A program made the translations under genes and the position numbers. 64,000 nt of DNA. Origin: an uncultured Acidobacteriota bacterium (GTDB taxonomy: Bacteria > Acidobacteriota > Blastocatellia > Pyrinomonadales > Pyrinomonadaceae). This document shows, piece by piece, positions 7,608 to 16,476 of this stretch. The notes beneath the pieces are model-generated. The model was not told the DNA's origin. It saw nothing but the letters and a program-made list of their open reading frames with translations, and did no database searches. Positions within the stretch are counted from its first letter, which is position 1. Each line of letters starts with the position of its first letter. The stretch covers positions 186,001 through 250,000 of the forward strand of contig CALMYB010000006.1 of assembly GCA_937873515.1 (NCBI GenBank), written 5' to 3'.

Positions 7608-8585
7608 TTAATCGATCGGGACAATGTAGTTGTCTTCAAGAAAATATCCCTTCTGCGCTTTCGGCGGCTCCTCTTTACAGCCACGCAAGAGGTCTGCCCG
7701 TACGACAACAGAATTCTCCAGCTTTGCGCCGGCCGCGACCCGGACGCCGTCGCCAAGCACCGAACGTCGAACGAACGCACCGCCTTCGACGCTGACGCGG
7801 TCCCACAAAATCGAGTCACGAACTTCGGCATCATCGGCTATAACACAGGCCTCGCCCGAGACGATCCCGCCTTGGCCGCCGGACATCGCAAGGCTGATAT
7901 CGAGATAACGGCGGAGCGTCGAGATCTCGAACCAACGCGCGTCAGTTACGAACGCGTTGATCCGCTCGCCTTGCTCCAGGGCCGGCCGGTAGAACACCGG
8001 AACGATGTCGGAATAGACGCCGCGAGGTATCCAATTAAAAACGCGCGGCTCGAGTATTTGAATGCCGGTGAACATCAGCGGAATTTCGCCGGCCTTCGGC
8101 TGATCGCTTGCCATCTCGCTGAATCCGGTAACGCATCCTCCGCTTGTTTCGACCGTCGTAAACTTCTCATTCGCCGCATTCGGCCGCAGCACCATCGTCG
8201 CGACCGCGCCGCTTTCTTTGTGAGACTTGATCGCCGCGGCAATATCGATGTCCGTGACGATCTTTCCGTTGATAACGACGAACGTGTCGCCCTCGAGCAT
8301 TTCGCGTGCGTTGTCGAGAGCACCTGCTGTCCCCAAGATCTCCGGCTCTTCGATGGAGTAATGAATTTTCACACCGAACGCCGAGCCGTCACCGAGAGCA
8401 TTCTTCACCGAATCAGGCTGGTGGTGAAGGTTGACGACGACATCCTTGATGCCGAATCGCGAAAGGTATTCTGCAACGTAGCCAACGACCGGCTTACCCA
8501 AAAAGGGAACGGCCGGCTTTGTTCGGTCGATAGTTAGTGGAAAAAGCCGTGTGCCGAAGCCCGCGGCGAGGATCATCGCTTTCAT
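7608..8585 (-). CDS. murU: MurU-like nucleotidyltransferase (N-acetylmuramate-1-P uridylyltransferase)
   Basis: The 325-aa protein is a sugar-1-phosphate nucleotidyltransferase with the signature LAAGFGTRLFPLT (residues 6-18) followed by TKPAVPFLGKP. It has the GTAGALDNAREML nucleotide-binding stretch and a VVINGKIVTDID metal site. The C-terminus has hexapeptide-like repeats (DAEVRDSILWDRVSVE), longer than Pseudomonas MurU (about 220 aa) and closer to GDP-mannose or glucose-1-P transferases. The immediate downstream amgK supports a role in the anabolic MurNAc salvage route. A general NDP-sugar transferase remains possible. A long plus-strand ORF here is only its antisense shadow. Confidence 0.82.
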   Translation of the reverse strand: MKAMILAAGFGTRLFPLTIDRTKPAVPFLGKPVVGYVAEYLSRFGIKDVVVNLHHQPDSVKNALGDGSAFGVKIHYSIEEPEILGTAGALDNAREMLEGDTFVVINGKIVTDIDIAAAIKSHKESGAVATMVLRPNAANEKFTTVETSGGCVTGFSEMASDQPKAGEIPLMFTGIQILEPRVFNWIPRGVYSDIVPVFYRPALEQGERINAFVTDARWFEISTLRRYLDISLAMSGGQGGIVSGEACVIADDAEVRDSILWDRVSVEGGAFVRRSVLGDGVRVAAGAKLENSVVVRADLLRGCKEEPPKAQKGYFLEDNYIVPID

Positions 8586-8714
8586 CCAGTTCTCGTCTAG
8601 TTGGAAGTGATTTTATCTTATTCGCGGAACGGTTCGAAAATGTACGGGTCGCTTTTATTGTGACACCGACAGTGTATAGTTTAATCACCCATGGCCGTAC
8701 GGGCCGCTTTTTGA

Positions 8715-10097
8715 ATGAGGACCTTCAGCTCCGATAAGAACCGACCGCTCGAGATATTCGGCTGGGTGATGTATGACTGGGCGAACCATGCCTTTTTCGC
8801 CGTCGTGGTCGGCGTGCTCGTAGGCCCGTATCTCACAGAACTCGCACAAACAAGCGTCGGGGAGAATGGGGTCGTGATCGCGGTCGGCGGCTATCCGCTT
8901 GTTACGGCCAAATCGCTGTTCTCGTATTCGGTCGGGATCTCGGTATTCCTCCAGGTATTCTTCCTTCCCGTCCTCGGTGCGATCGCGGATTACACGCATC
9001 TGAAAAAGGCCTTTATGGCCGCATTCTGCTACTTGGGAGCTTTCGGCTGTGTCCTGCTCTATTTCGCACAAGGCGATCTCTATCTTTTTGGGAGCGTCGC
9101 ATTCATCCTTGCTAACTTGAGCGCAGGCGCGTCGATCGTCTTCTTCAACTCCTTTCTGAACGACATCGCCACGGAAGACCGCCGTGACCGCGTTTCGAGT
9201 TGGAGCTTCGCTGTCGGCTATGCCGGAGCGACCACGACACTCATTTTGAGCTTTCTCTTGCTGTTGAATGCTCCGCGGTTCGGAATATCGACCGAGTACG
9301 CTGTCCGTCTATGCATGCTCGCTTCGGGCCTTTGGTGGGCAGGGTTCTCCTTGATCTCGTTCGTGCTTTTGAAAAATCGCCAGCCTGTACGAACACCGCC
9401 GGAAGGCAGATCGATCATTGTCGCCGGCCTTGGCGAGGTCGTCGATACGTTCCGGGAGCTTTTTCGCCTGAAGTACACGCTTAGATTCTTGATCGCGTAC
9501 CTGATATATAACGACGGTATCCAGACCGTGATCACGATGGCCGGTGTCTTCATTACCCAGGAGCTTTTCATCGCAAAAGGCTTGCCGGACGACCGAACAG
9601 TCCTGATCACGGCAATTTTGATCGCTCAGATCGTGGCGATCTTCGGCTCGCTTATACTTGAGCGTGTATCACGCCTAACCTCGACCAAGACCGCTATCCT
9701 GATCTCACTCGCGATCTGGTCCGCGATCGTCATTTACGGCTATCTTTCCTTGGAAACGGTATCTGAGGCCTATATTATGAGCGCCGCCATCGGCTTTGTG
9801 CTCGGCGGATCACAAGCCCTTTCACGCTCGCTCTTCTCGCGGATGATCCCGAACGGAAGGGAATCCGCATTCTTCGGAATATATGCCATTTCCGAGCGCG
9901 GAACCTCGTGGCTCGGCCCCATCGCATTCGGCTTGGTGGCTCAGATGACAAACTCCTATCGGCCCGCGATACTGGCGTTGATCGTTTTCTTTCTCGTCGG
10001 CGGCGTCTTGTTACTGCTGACCGATACGAAACGTGCGATACACGAGGCCGGCAATCTCACTTCGGCAGAAGCCGCGGGATCCGAACGGCCGAATTGA
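8715..10097 (+). CDS. UMF1-family MFS transporter
   Basis: The 460-aa protein has about 12 transmembrane helices. The N-terminal FGWVMYDWANHAFFA motif is diagnostic of the UMF1 (Atg22-like) branch of the major facilitator superfamily. Other hallmarks are LGAIADYTHLKK after the third helix and GGSQALSRSLFSRMIP in the C-half. Fungal Atg22 exports vacuolar amino acids; the substrates of bacterial members are not established. It is divergently transcribed from murU, with about 130 bp between the start codons. Confidence 0.9.
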   Translation: MRTFSSDKNRPLEIFGWVMYDWANHAFFAVVVGVLVGPYLTELAQTSVGENGVVIAVGGYPLVTAKSLFSYSVGISVFLQVFFLPVLGAIADYTHLKKAFMAAFCYLGAFGCVLLYFAQGDLYLFGSVAFILANLSAGASIVFFNSFLNDIATEDRRDRVSSWSFAVGYAGATTTLILSFLLLLNAPRFGISTEYAVRLCMLASGLWWAGFSLISFVLLKNRQPVRTPPEGRSIIVAGLGEVVDTFRELFRLKYTLRFLIAYLIYNDGIQTVITMAGVFITQELFIAKGLPDDRTVLITAILIAQIVAIFGSLILERVSRLTSTKTAILISLAIWSAIVIYGYLSLETVSEAYIMSAAIGFVLGGSQALSRSLFSRMIPNGRESAFFGIYAISERGTSWLGPIAFGLVAQMTNSYRPAILALIVFFLVGGVLLLLTDTKRAIHEAGNLTSAEAAGSERPN

Positions 10098-10157
10098 TCG
10101 GCTCTGCTCGATGCGGACGCCGGAAAAGTCTATTATCTATATTTCGGAGGAATGTTT

Positions 10158-11066
10158 ATGAAATGTCCCAAGTGCACGATGGATGTTCGAGATGATGCGA
10201 AATTCTGCGGCTCATGCGGCTTTACGATCGTGACTGCAGAACCCGTGGCTGCCGCACCAACTCAGCCGATCCAGCCGCCTCCGCCGCCCGTACAACAGGC
10301 GTCCATTCCTGCGGGCGGATCATTTCATTTTGATTCGGACGGCCGGGGTCAAGGATCCGGCTACAGCTGGACGATCGAGCATCAAGGGGCGTTTGCTCTT
10401 GCGGTGATCAATCTTGCGCCTGAGCAGGCTATTTCTGCCGAGGCGGGTGCAATGGTCTCGATGTCCGCGAATGTGGATCTATATTCTGAAATGAAAGGCG
10501 GCGTATTCGGCGCCTTAAAACGTGCGGTAGGCGGTGAATCTGCGTTTGTCTCGACGTTTACGGCAAGAGGCGGGCCGGGCGAAGTAACGTTCGCACCGGG
10601 AGCGCCGGGCGACGTTGCCGGTATCGAGATGAGAGGACAAGCTTTTGCCGTACAGTCGAGTTCCTATCTGGCAGGCGACACGTCGCTGACCGTTGATACG
10701 AAATTCGGCGGTGCAAAGAGTTTTTTCGGGGGCGAAGGGCTATTCGTTCTGCAGGTCTCCGGTACCGGTCTCTTGCTCGTCTCTTCCTTTGGAGCGATCC
10801 ATCGGCGAGTACTTCGTCCCGGCGAGCAATATGTAGTAGATACCGGGCATTTGGTCGCTTGGGAGGCACAAATGCAGTATCAGCTCAGAAAAGCATCAAA
10901 AAGCGGCTATTTTAGGAGTTTCTTAAGTGGGGAAGGAATGGTCGCGGAGTTTGTCGGTCCGGGCGAGATATTGATCCAGACACGCAATCTGGCCGCGTTT
11001 GCCGGGCTCTTGAAGCCTTTTTTCCCGTCCCAAGGCAGCGGGGGCGGCTTTAGCTTCGGAAGCTAG
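10158..11066 (+). CDS. AIM24/TIGR00266-family protein with N-terminal zinc ribbon
   Basis: The predicted protein is 302 aa. The N-terminus has two CxxC pairs (MKCPKC and FCGSCG) forming a zinc ribbon. A Pro/Gln-rich linker follows, then a TIGR00266/AIM24 beta-helical domain (EAGAMVSMSANVDL, GGVFGALKRAVGGESAF, GPGEILIQTRNL). The second of two nearby ATGs is chosen because GGAGG lies at the normal distance before it. In mitochondria AIM24 affects inner-membrane organisation; bacterial members have no settled function. The Gly-rich C-terminus (SQGSGGGFSFGS) is typical of the family. Confidence 0.88.
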   Translation: MKCPKCTMDVRDDAKFCGSCGFTIVTAEPVAAAPTQPIQPPPPPVQQASIPAGGSFHFDSDGRGQGSGYSWTIEHQGAFALAVINLAPEQAISAEAGAMVSMSANVDLYSEMKGGVFGALKRAVGGESAFVSTFTARGGPGEVTFAPGAPGDVAGIEMRGQAFAVQSSSYLAGDTSLTVDTKFGGAKSFFGGEGLFVLQVSGTGLLLVSSFGAIHRRVLRPGEQYVVDTGHLVAWEAQMQYQLRKASKSGYFRSFLSGEGMVAEFVGPGEILIQTRNLAAFAGLLKPFFPSQGSGGGFSFGS

Positions 11067-11106
11067 GCTTCGATCATCTATTTTCAGTCAATTGGCATAG
11101 GGAAAG

Positions 11107-12837
11107 TTGGTATCACCTCTCAAGAACGAAATGCGGGCAAGCTACGCCGGACGCTCGGTCTCTCGCGGCCGGGCGGTTGGCAGATCGCTCCTCGTCGTTG
11201 GGCGAAAACGCCAGTACTTCCGGGCAGAGATCGCCGAAGGGGCCGTAGAGAGCGAAATAGCTAGATTCCGGGCCGCAGTTGCTTACGCCTCTAGGCAGTT
11301 AGAGGCTCTCGTCGCGAAGCCGCCAACCCAAAATGCGGGGGATATTTTTGACGCCCATCTTTTGATCCTGGAAAGTTCTTCTTTCCTCGACGCCGTCGAG
11401 GACGTCATCAAGCTGGACCTTGTAACCGCTGAGTGGGCTATTAAGACCGTTACTGAGAAGCTTGTCTCTTCGCAGCGAGCTTCCGCGGACGTGCACCTAC
11501 GGCAGAAGGCGGTCGATATCGAAGATGTTTCTGAACGCGTCGCTAATGCTCTGGCGGGCGGAAAATCGCCGCTCCCTCTGCTCCCGCCGAATACGATCGT
11601 CGTCGCGACCGAGCTGTTCCCGTCAACGTTGATGGAGTTCGCGGACTCACCGCCGGCGGCGATCATTACGGAACGAGGAGGTTGGACGTCGCACACGTTC
11701 ATCCTAGCCCGCGAAAGCGGAATCCCGGCGGTTTCCGGCATCAAGCGCGTGAATCGGCGGTTCGATGACGGCGATATAGTTGTCGTCGATGGCGACCACG
11801 GGACCGTTACGTTTGCTTCGGAAGAAGATCTCGATCTTTCGCTTGGCAGCGGACACGACGTCGGAGCCGCGTCGGTCGGCTCTTTGGATGCGGACGCTTC
11901 GCCTGACCCGGCCTTTCGTGTGTACGTCAATGTCGATAGTACGGCCAAAGTATCGCGCGCTGTCGAGAAAGGCGCGGTGGGCATCGGTCTTCTCCGCTCG
12001 GAGTATCTTTTTCCCGGGATCAAGGGCTGGCCTGACGAAGAACGTCAATTCGAAGCCTATAAGGCCGCTGCTGAGGCGGCCGATGGTCTAGAGGTTCGGA
12101 TCCGGACCTTTGATTTCGATCTCGACCAGGTTTCTTTTGGCGGACGGGAACCCGAAAAGAATCCTGCCCTTGGAATGCGTGCCGTTCGCCTCGGCCTCGC
12201 CCGTGAACGCAACTTCAGGACGCAGCTGCGGGCGATCTTGCGTGCAAATACGGCTGGAAATGTTTCGATCATCCTGCCGATGATCGCCGGCGTGCAGGAT
12301 CTGAAGCAGGTCCGCAGCCTTATCGACGACGAGTTCAGCCGCCTGGAAGGGGTTAAGTTTCCGAAGATCGGAGCCATGATCGAACTGCCATCCGCCGTGC
12401 TCGTGGTCGATCAAATACTCAAATACGTAGATTTCCTGTCTGTCGGAACCAACGATCTTGTCCAGTACACGCTGGGTGTCGATCGCGACGATGAGATGGT
12501 CTCGGACTGGTATCAGTCGCTTCATCCTGCGATCCTGAGGTCAATCGAACGTCTTGTCGAAGCCGCAAGATCGGCAGATAAGACGGTCTCTTTATGCGGT
12601 GAGATGTCTGGATCACCGTTCTATCTGCCGCTATTGGTCGGGCTCGGCGCCGAGGAATTCAGCGTCAAGCTGTCGTCTCTGCGGTCCGTCCGCCGTATTC
12701 TAGGGAGCATTGACAAAGCACAGGTCGAGGAGATAGTGCGTGTCGTAAAAGGACTCGATACGGCACAAGCGGTTGAAGAGGCCCTAGCCGCCGCGTATCG
12801 CACGTATTGGCCGGATCTGCACCTTACGCGAACGTAA
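11107..12837 (+). CDS. ptsI: PEP-protein phosphotransferase (enzyme I-like)
   Basis: Enzyme I transfers phosphate from phosphoenolpyruvate to the HPr protein of the PTS. The protein shows the whole family order: an N-terminal HPr-binding helical part, the phospho-histidine loop GGWTSHTFILARESGIPAV, a TIM-barrel PEP-binding domain with LLRSEYLF and SVGTNDLVQYTLGVDR, and the active-site cysteine in LCGEMSGSP. The length of 576 aa matches classical EI, with no GAF or other N-terminal extension. No HPr or EII gene is nearby, so it may feed a regulatory PTS. The start is uncertain: a TTG at 11107, or the ATG at 11131, which begins MRASYAG. Confidence 0.92.
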   Translation: MVSPLKNEMRASYAGRSVSRGRAVGRSLLVVGRKRQYFRAEIAEGAVESEIARFRAAVAYASRQLEALVAKPPTQNAGDIFDAHLLILESSSFLDAVEDVIKLDLVTAEWAIKTVTEKLVSSQRASADVHLRQKAVDIEDVSERVANALAGGKSPLPLLPPNTIVVATELFPSTLMEFADSPPAAIITERGGWTSHTFILARESGIPAVSGIKRVNRRFDDGDIVVVDGDHGTVTFASEEDLDLSLGSGHDVGAASVGSLDADASPDPAFRVYVNVDSTAKVSRAVEKGAVGIGLLRSEYLFPGIKGWPDEERQFEAYKAAAEAADGLEVRIRTFDFDLDQVSFGGREPEKNPALGMRAVRLGLARERNFRTQLRAILRANTAGNVSIILPMIAGVQDLKQVRSLIDDEFSRLEGVKFPKIGAMIELPSAVLVVDQILKYVDFLSVGTNDLVQYTLGVDRDDEMVSDWYQSLHPAILRSIERLVEAARSADKTVSLCGEMSGSPFYLPLLVGLGAEEFSVKLSSLRSVRRILGSIDKAQVEEIVRVVKGLDTAQAVEEALAAAYRTYWPDLHLTRT

Positions 12838-12908
12838 TTTTAGAAATTTCCACCCTTTCGGTATTTAGTTTGACCAGGAGCGGGCCTCGATCCCTTTATT
12901 TTGGTTAA

Positions 12909-13466
12909 ATGAGCAGGTTCTCGGTGCTTTTTCTGATTTTGCTGTCGCTGTCCGTAGCCGGACGGGCTCAGGACGAAACGGAAAAGTACACGCTCGGCGT
13001 CGGCGATACGCTCCGCATCAATGTGCCCGGCTTGTTTGGAGCGCCGCAAGACAAATCGGTCCGTCGGGACGGAACGATTGAACTTTCAATTGCCGGAGGA
13101 CGCCTTTTGGTCGCAGGCTCGACCGCAGACGAAATAGCCGCGAAGGTCAAGGCCCTTGCGGCCAATCTTGGGGATTACCGAGTATCCGTCTTTGTACTTC
13201 GCTATGCCAGTCATCCTGTGGCAGCAACCGGGAGCGTACGTGAACCCGGAATCAAGTACCTAACGCGGGACGCGGTGCCGGTTTACGTATTTAGAGCGGT
13301 TTCGATACCGGATCCCGCTGCCGAGGGCGTTGAGATCCAGCGTGCCGACGGCTCAAGCATCGCTTGTCATTTTGATGAGTGCGAGAAGCAGAAGGTATTG
13401 ATCCGCTCCGGTGACGCGGTAAGATTTATGGCAAACACTGGCGTTGCAAGGTCAGATAGACGCTAA
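12909..13466 (+). CDS. Secreted polysaccharide-export-like (SLBB) protein
   Basis: The 185-aa protein has a signal peptide ending GRAQ. A Poly_export-type domain follows, starting YTLGVGDTLRINVPG with RRDGTIELSIAGGRLLVAGSTADEIAAKV, then a short SLBB-like segment (VAATGSVREPGIKYL). Wza-type exporters are about 350-400 aa with further domains and a C-terminal membrane helix; here only the first domain and one SLBB-like unit are present. It is therefore unlikely to be a complete export channel. No other capsule genes are near. Confidence 0.75.
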   Translation: MSRFSVLFLILLSLSVAGRAQDETEKYTLGVGDTLRINVPGLFGAPQDKSVRRDGTIELSIAGGRLLVAGSTADEIAAKVKALAANLGDYRVSVFVLRYASHPVAATGSVREPGIKYLTRDAVPVYVFRAVSIPDPAAEGVEIQRADGSSIACHFDECEKQKVLIRSGDAVRFMANTGVARSDRR

Positions 13467-13481
13467 ACGTGTTTGACAAGA

Positions 13482-13510
13482 TTCAATCAAGGGTTGATTT
13501 TTGTTATACT
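13482..13510 (+). promoter_or_regulatory. Candidate sigma-70 promoter of rnpB
   Basis: TTCAAT (13482-13487) and TATACT (13505-13510) are separated by 17 bp. The likely transcription start is about 7 nt before the rnpB P1 helix. The -35 box is weak. Confidence 0.5.
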
Positions 13511-13524
13511 CAGTTTGCCTTTTA

Positions 13525-13932
13525 GCTATGAGGCATACCGGACGGTCGCTGGGGCTTCGGCTTCAGAGGAAAGTCCGAACACCAAAGGGCAGCGAGCCGG
13601 ATAACGTCCGGGCACTCGTCTATGGCGAGTGACGACAAGTGCAACAGAGAATAGACCGGCCCGCAAGGGTAAAGGGTGAAACGGTGAGGTAAGAGCTCAC
13701 CGGCATCGGTGGCAACACACGATGGCCAGGCAAACTCCTCGTGGTGCAAGACCAAATAGGGAAACGCGATCGGGCTGCCCGTCCGAGCGTCGGCGTAAGC
13801 CGGCAGCGTTTTCGGGTAGGTCGCTTGAGCCGTTCGGTAACGCACGGCCTAGATGAATGATCGTCATCGTTGATCGATCTCGAAAGAGAGCATTGACGGT
13901 ACAAAATTCGGCTTACAGGTATGCCTCATAGC
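13525..13932 (+). ncRNA. rnpB: RNase P RNA, bacterial class A
   Basis: This is the catalytic RNA of ribonuclease P, which matures tRNA 5' ends. The 15-nt 5' end (13525-13539) is perfectly complementary to the 3' end (13918-13932), forming P1. Universally conserved elements appear in order: GAGGAAAGTCCGAACACC near the 5' end, an ACAGAGAATAGACCG segment, AAGGGTGAAACGGTGAGGTA, GGCAAACTCC, TAGATGAATGATCGTC (the P4 strand) and AATTCGGCTTACAGG close to the 3' end. The length of 408 nt is normal. Two ORFs read through it on the minus strand are not genes. Confidence 0.97.
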
Positions 13933-13999
13933 AATAAAAAGGCGGATCCGGTTTCGCACCGAGATCGCGGCCAGAACTAGGAGCAGCTCACACAAACTT

Positions 14000-14272
14000 A
14001 TGGCAAATAGAAAGGGAGTCTTTATTGGGGCTTATGTTCCCAATGAACTAAAGGAGTCACTACGCCGTCGCGCCGCGGGCGAACATCGCACTCTTTCGCA
14101 GGAGATCACGCGCATTCTGATCGAAGCCGTTCACGGCAAAGGCTTGCCCACGGGAAGCGTCGATCGCCGAACTGGAACCACGATTCCGCGTCGGAGAGCG
14201 ACAGATCCGCCGACTCGGCGTCGTGCTGAAGATCTGCCGTACATCGACGGCGACAATCGCAGATCAAAATAG
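14000..14272 (+). CDS. Arc-like ribbon-helix-helix protein
   Basis: The 90-aa protein has an N-terminal Arc/CopG-like ribbon-helix-helix core: a FIGAYVPNELKESLRRRAA strand-helix, then HRTLSQEITRILIEAV. It is probably a dimeric DNA-binding regulator. The C-terminal half is Arg/Asp-rich and probably disordered. No toxin gene adjoins it, so the antitoxin role common for such proteins is not supported. It starts about 70 nt after rnpB. Confidence 0.7.
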   Translation: MANRKGVFIGAYVPNELKESLRRRAAGEHRTLSQEITRILIEAVHGKGLPTGSVDRRTGTTIPRRRATDPPTRRRAEDLPYIDGDNRRSK

Positions 14273-14379
14273 CTCAGATCAGAACCGAACCAGCGGTGTC
14301 GGGTGAACTGCTCCATTCCCGCGGAGTATTTTGCTCGACACTTTCGCTTTACAGTTGCCGCTTTAGTAAGATTTAGCTA

Positions 14380-15120
14380 ATGAATTCGAAGGCTATAACA
14401 GTTGCGATCGTGGTTGGGATCCTTGGTCTGGTGATCGGGTTCGTTACGGCGAACAGCATCAACCGAAGCGAGATGAATTCGCTCAGAATGCAGGCACAGG
14501 CCGCGCCGGCCGCGAATGGAACACCCCAAAAGCCCGGTGACTTTACGCTCGACCCTGAAGAACTAAAAGCCAAGATCGCCCAAGCAGATGCGGCACCGGA
14601 TGATTTTGATTTTCAGAAGAGCCTCGGCGGCGCTCTTTATCGTTACGCAACGATGAAAAAGGATACGGCACTCCTTGACGACGCGGCTCGGATACTTGAA
14701 CGTGCAAGCAATCTTAAGCCAAAAGACTATGCCGTGATCGTCGATCTCGGCAACGCCTATTTCGACTCCGGCTTTTTCAAGAAGGATCCTGCCGTGATGA
14801 AAAAGGCCCGGGCAACCTACGAAAAGGCCATCGCGGAGAAACCAGACGATGCCGACGTGCATGCCGACTACGCGTTGACCTTCTTTTTGGATGATCCGCC
14901 GGACCTCGCTCGCGCGGTAACGGAATTCCAAAAGGCCCTGAAAACAAATCCTAAACAGGAAAGAGCGTTGCAGTATCTCGCCCAGACTTACATTCGTCAG
15001 GGCGATTTTGAGAAAGCAAAGAAGATCACCGATGAGCTTCGCGGTATTAACGGCAATAACGAAGCTCTTCCGCTGCTCGATTCGCAGATCGAAAAGAAAG
15101 CGGCCCAGCCGATCCAATGA
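14380..15120 (+). CDS. Membrane-anchored TPR protein
   Basis: The 246-aa protein has an N-terminal membrane helix (residues 5-25, ITVAIVVGILGLVIGF). Then come tetratricopeptide repeats from about residue 75 to 235, with typical A-x-x-x-Y-x-x-A and P-x-D/N-x-x-x-x-x-x-L patterns (KPDDADVHADYALTFF, NPKQERALQYLAQTYIRQG). It resembles the cytochrome-c-biogenesis/NrfG-like soluble TPR proteins only generally. Its stop codon overlaps the start of the next gene by 4 nt (ATGA), so the two are translationally coupled. Confidence 0.8.
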   Translation: MNSKAITVAIVVGILGLVIGFVTANSINRSEMNSLRMQAQAAPAANGTPQKPGDFTLDPEELKAKIAQADAAPDDFDFQKSLGGALYRYATMKKDTALLDDAARILERASNLKPKDYAVIVDLGNAYFDSGFFKKDPAVMKKARATYEKAIAEKPDDADVHADYALTFFLDDPPDLARAVTEFQKALKTNPKQERALQYLAQTYIRQGDFEKAKKITDELRGINGNNEALPLLDSQIEKKAAQPIQ

Positions 15121-15410
15121 GAGAAGCTGCCTTTATCCTTTTTGTCCTTTTCCTGCTGTTCGGCCTGACGGCCCTAAGATATCGTAAGCAGATCGCAGGC
15201 ATACTCGCTCTTGGCCGAGCACTGAAGGAAATGAAAGGGAATTCGCAGGGCGGCCAACCAGGCGAGCAAATAAAGGATCAAGCATCGCGCGAGCTACGGT
15301 CGTGCGCTGGCTGCGGAACTTGGATCGACACCTCCGCGGCGATCAGGTTCGACCGGAATACTTTCTATTGTTCAAAAGAATGCGTTCAGCGCTCGATGGC
15401 CTCGGCTTAG
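15117..15410 (+). CDS. Small membrane protein with C-terminal zinc-finger-like motif
   Basis: The 97-aa protein has one N-terminal membrane helix (about residues 4-22). The C-terminal part has CAGCGTWID and FYCSKECV, four cysteines arranged like a small treble-clef or PP0621-like zinc site. It is coupled to the TPR gene through a 4-nt overlap and ends in a 4-nt overlap with the convergent prepilin peptidase gene. The function is unknown; the pairing suggests an accessory role at the inner membrane. Confidence 0.7.
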   Translation: MREAAFILFVLFLLFGLTALRYRKQIAGILALGRALKEMKGNSQGGQPGEQIKDQASRELRSCAGCGTWIDTSAAIRFDRNTFYCSKECVQRSMASA

Positions 15411-16294
15411 TAGAACTGTCCAAGATACCAACCGATAAGCTGTTCACCGAACAGGAGCGAAAATATCGCACCGATACCTAAGAAGATTCCGAACGGTATC
15501 TGAGTCTGCAGATCTTTGTCTTTGCTCTTTAGGAGAAGCCCGATTCCCGCGAGCGCACCTGAGAACGCACCTAAGAAGATCGTCAGGAGAGTCGATCTCC
15601 AACCGAGCAGGGCTCCGATACCGAGCAGAAGCTTTACATCGCCAAGCCCCATTGCATCGACCTTTCTGAGGACCTTCCAAACGACACCGATCAGCCAAAG
15701 AGAACCACCGCCGATAGCCGCTCCAAACAGCGCTCCTGCCAAGCTGATCATCCAAGGTGAAAGTCCTGCGAACTCGAGACCGCTGATCGGAGTAACTTTG
15801 GTGTCGGGAAAATAGCTGTCGCCGAACGCAAGCGGATAAGCAACGCGAATGATCACAGCGATAACAAAGAGCGGATAGGTGATCACGTTCGGCAGGATCA
15901 TATTGTCCGCATCAATAAAGATCAGTGCGATCATCGTCGCCGTAAACGCGAGTGCGACCGGCAAGTATGCGGTGAGGCCAACCTTCCATAGAACGCAGAC
16001 AAAAAGCAGTGCCGTAAGCAACTCGATCGCCGGATACCGCCACGAGATAGGAGCCTTGCAACTAGCGCATTTGCCGCCAAGGATGATCCAACCAAGGATC
16101 GGGACGTTGTAGTAAAAAGGGATCGAGTTACCGCACTTTGGGCATGCCGACGCCGTCAATAGCGACTTTTCCGCCGGTACGCGGTAGATGACGACGTTCA
16201 GGAAACTGCCGATACAGGCGCCGATGATGAAGACAAGGGTGTAGATCGCGAGGCCGTTCGCATCGAGCGTGGCCGCAAAGAGTACGTGTGTCAT
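15407..16294 (-). CDS. pilD: Prepilin leader peptidase/N-methyltransferase
   Basis: This A24 aspartic peptidase cleaves and N-methylates type IV prepilins and type II secretion pseudopilins in the inner membrane. The 295-aa protein has the N-terminal GACIGSFLNVVIYRVP motif and two CxxC pairs (CPKCG, CASCK), which form the cytoplasmic zinc domain of the bifunctional enzymes. The catalytic aspartates lie in IDADNMILPN and GLGDVKLL. About seven to eight membrane helices are present. No pilus or secretion genes are adjacent here. Confidence 0.95.
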   Translation of the reverse strand: MTHVLFAATLDANGLAIYTLVFIIGACIGSFLNVVIYRVPAEKSLLTASACPKCGNSIPFYYNVPILGWIILGGKCASCKAPISWRYPAIELLTALLFVCVLWKVGLTAYLPVALAFTATMIALIFIDADNMILPNVITYPLFVIAVIIRVAYPLAFGDSYFPDTKVTPISGLEFAGLSPWMISLAGALFGAAIGGGSLWLIGVVWKVLRKVDAMGLGDVKLLLGIGALLGWRSTLLTIFLGAFSGALAGIGLLLKSKDKDLQTQIPFGIFLGIGAIFSLLFGEQLIGWYLGQFY

Positions 16295-16476
16295 TTAAAG
16301 AAGAATTCGCCGCTAAAGCAAGAAATGCTCCGAGCCGGCAGTCCGGCATTACCGTTCTCAGTTTACTTCAATTCTCTCCGGAATGGAGATTTATTCTCAA
16401 AATCCTTGCGGGGCCTTCGCCTTGTGCCTTAGAATACAAGCGCTAGCAATCATCCTGACGCGAGGAAACTTTTACC

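Noticed and set aside
7437..8537. Long plus-strand ORF (366 codons) across the murU/amgK region
   Set aside because: It is antisense to two well-supported genes with family motifs, has an Arg/Asp/His-rich composition typical of a shadow frame, and shows no ribosome-binding site.
13522..13904. Two minus-strand ORFs over the rnpB region
   Set aside because: The sequence is explained fully by conserved RNase P RNA elements and P1 pairing.
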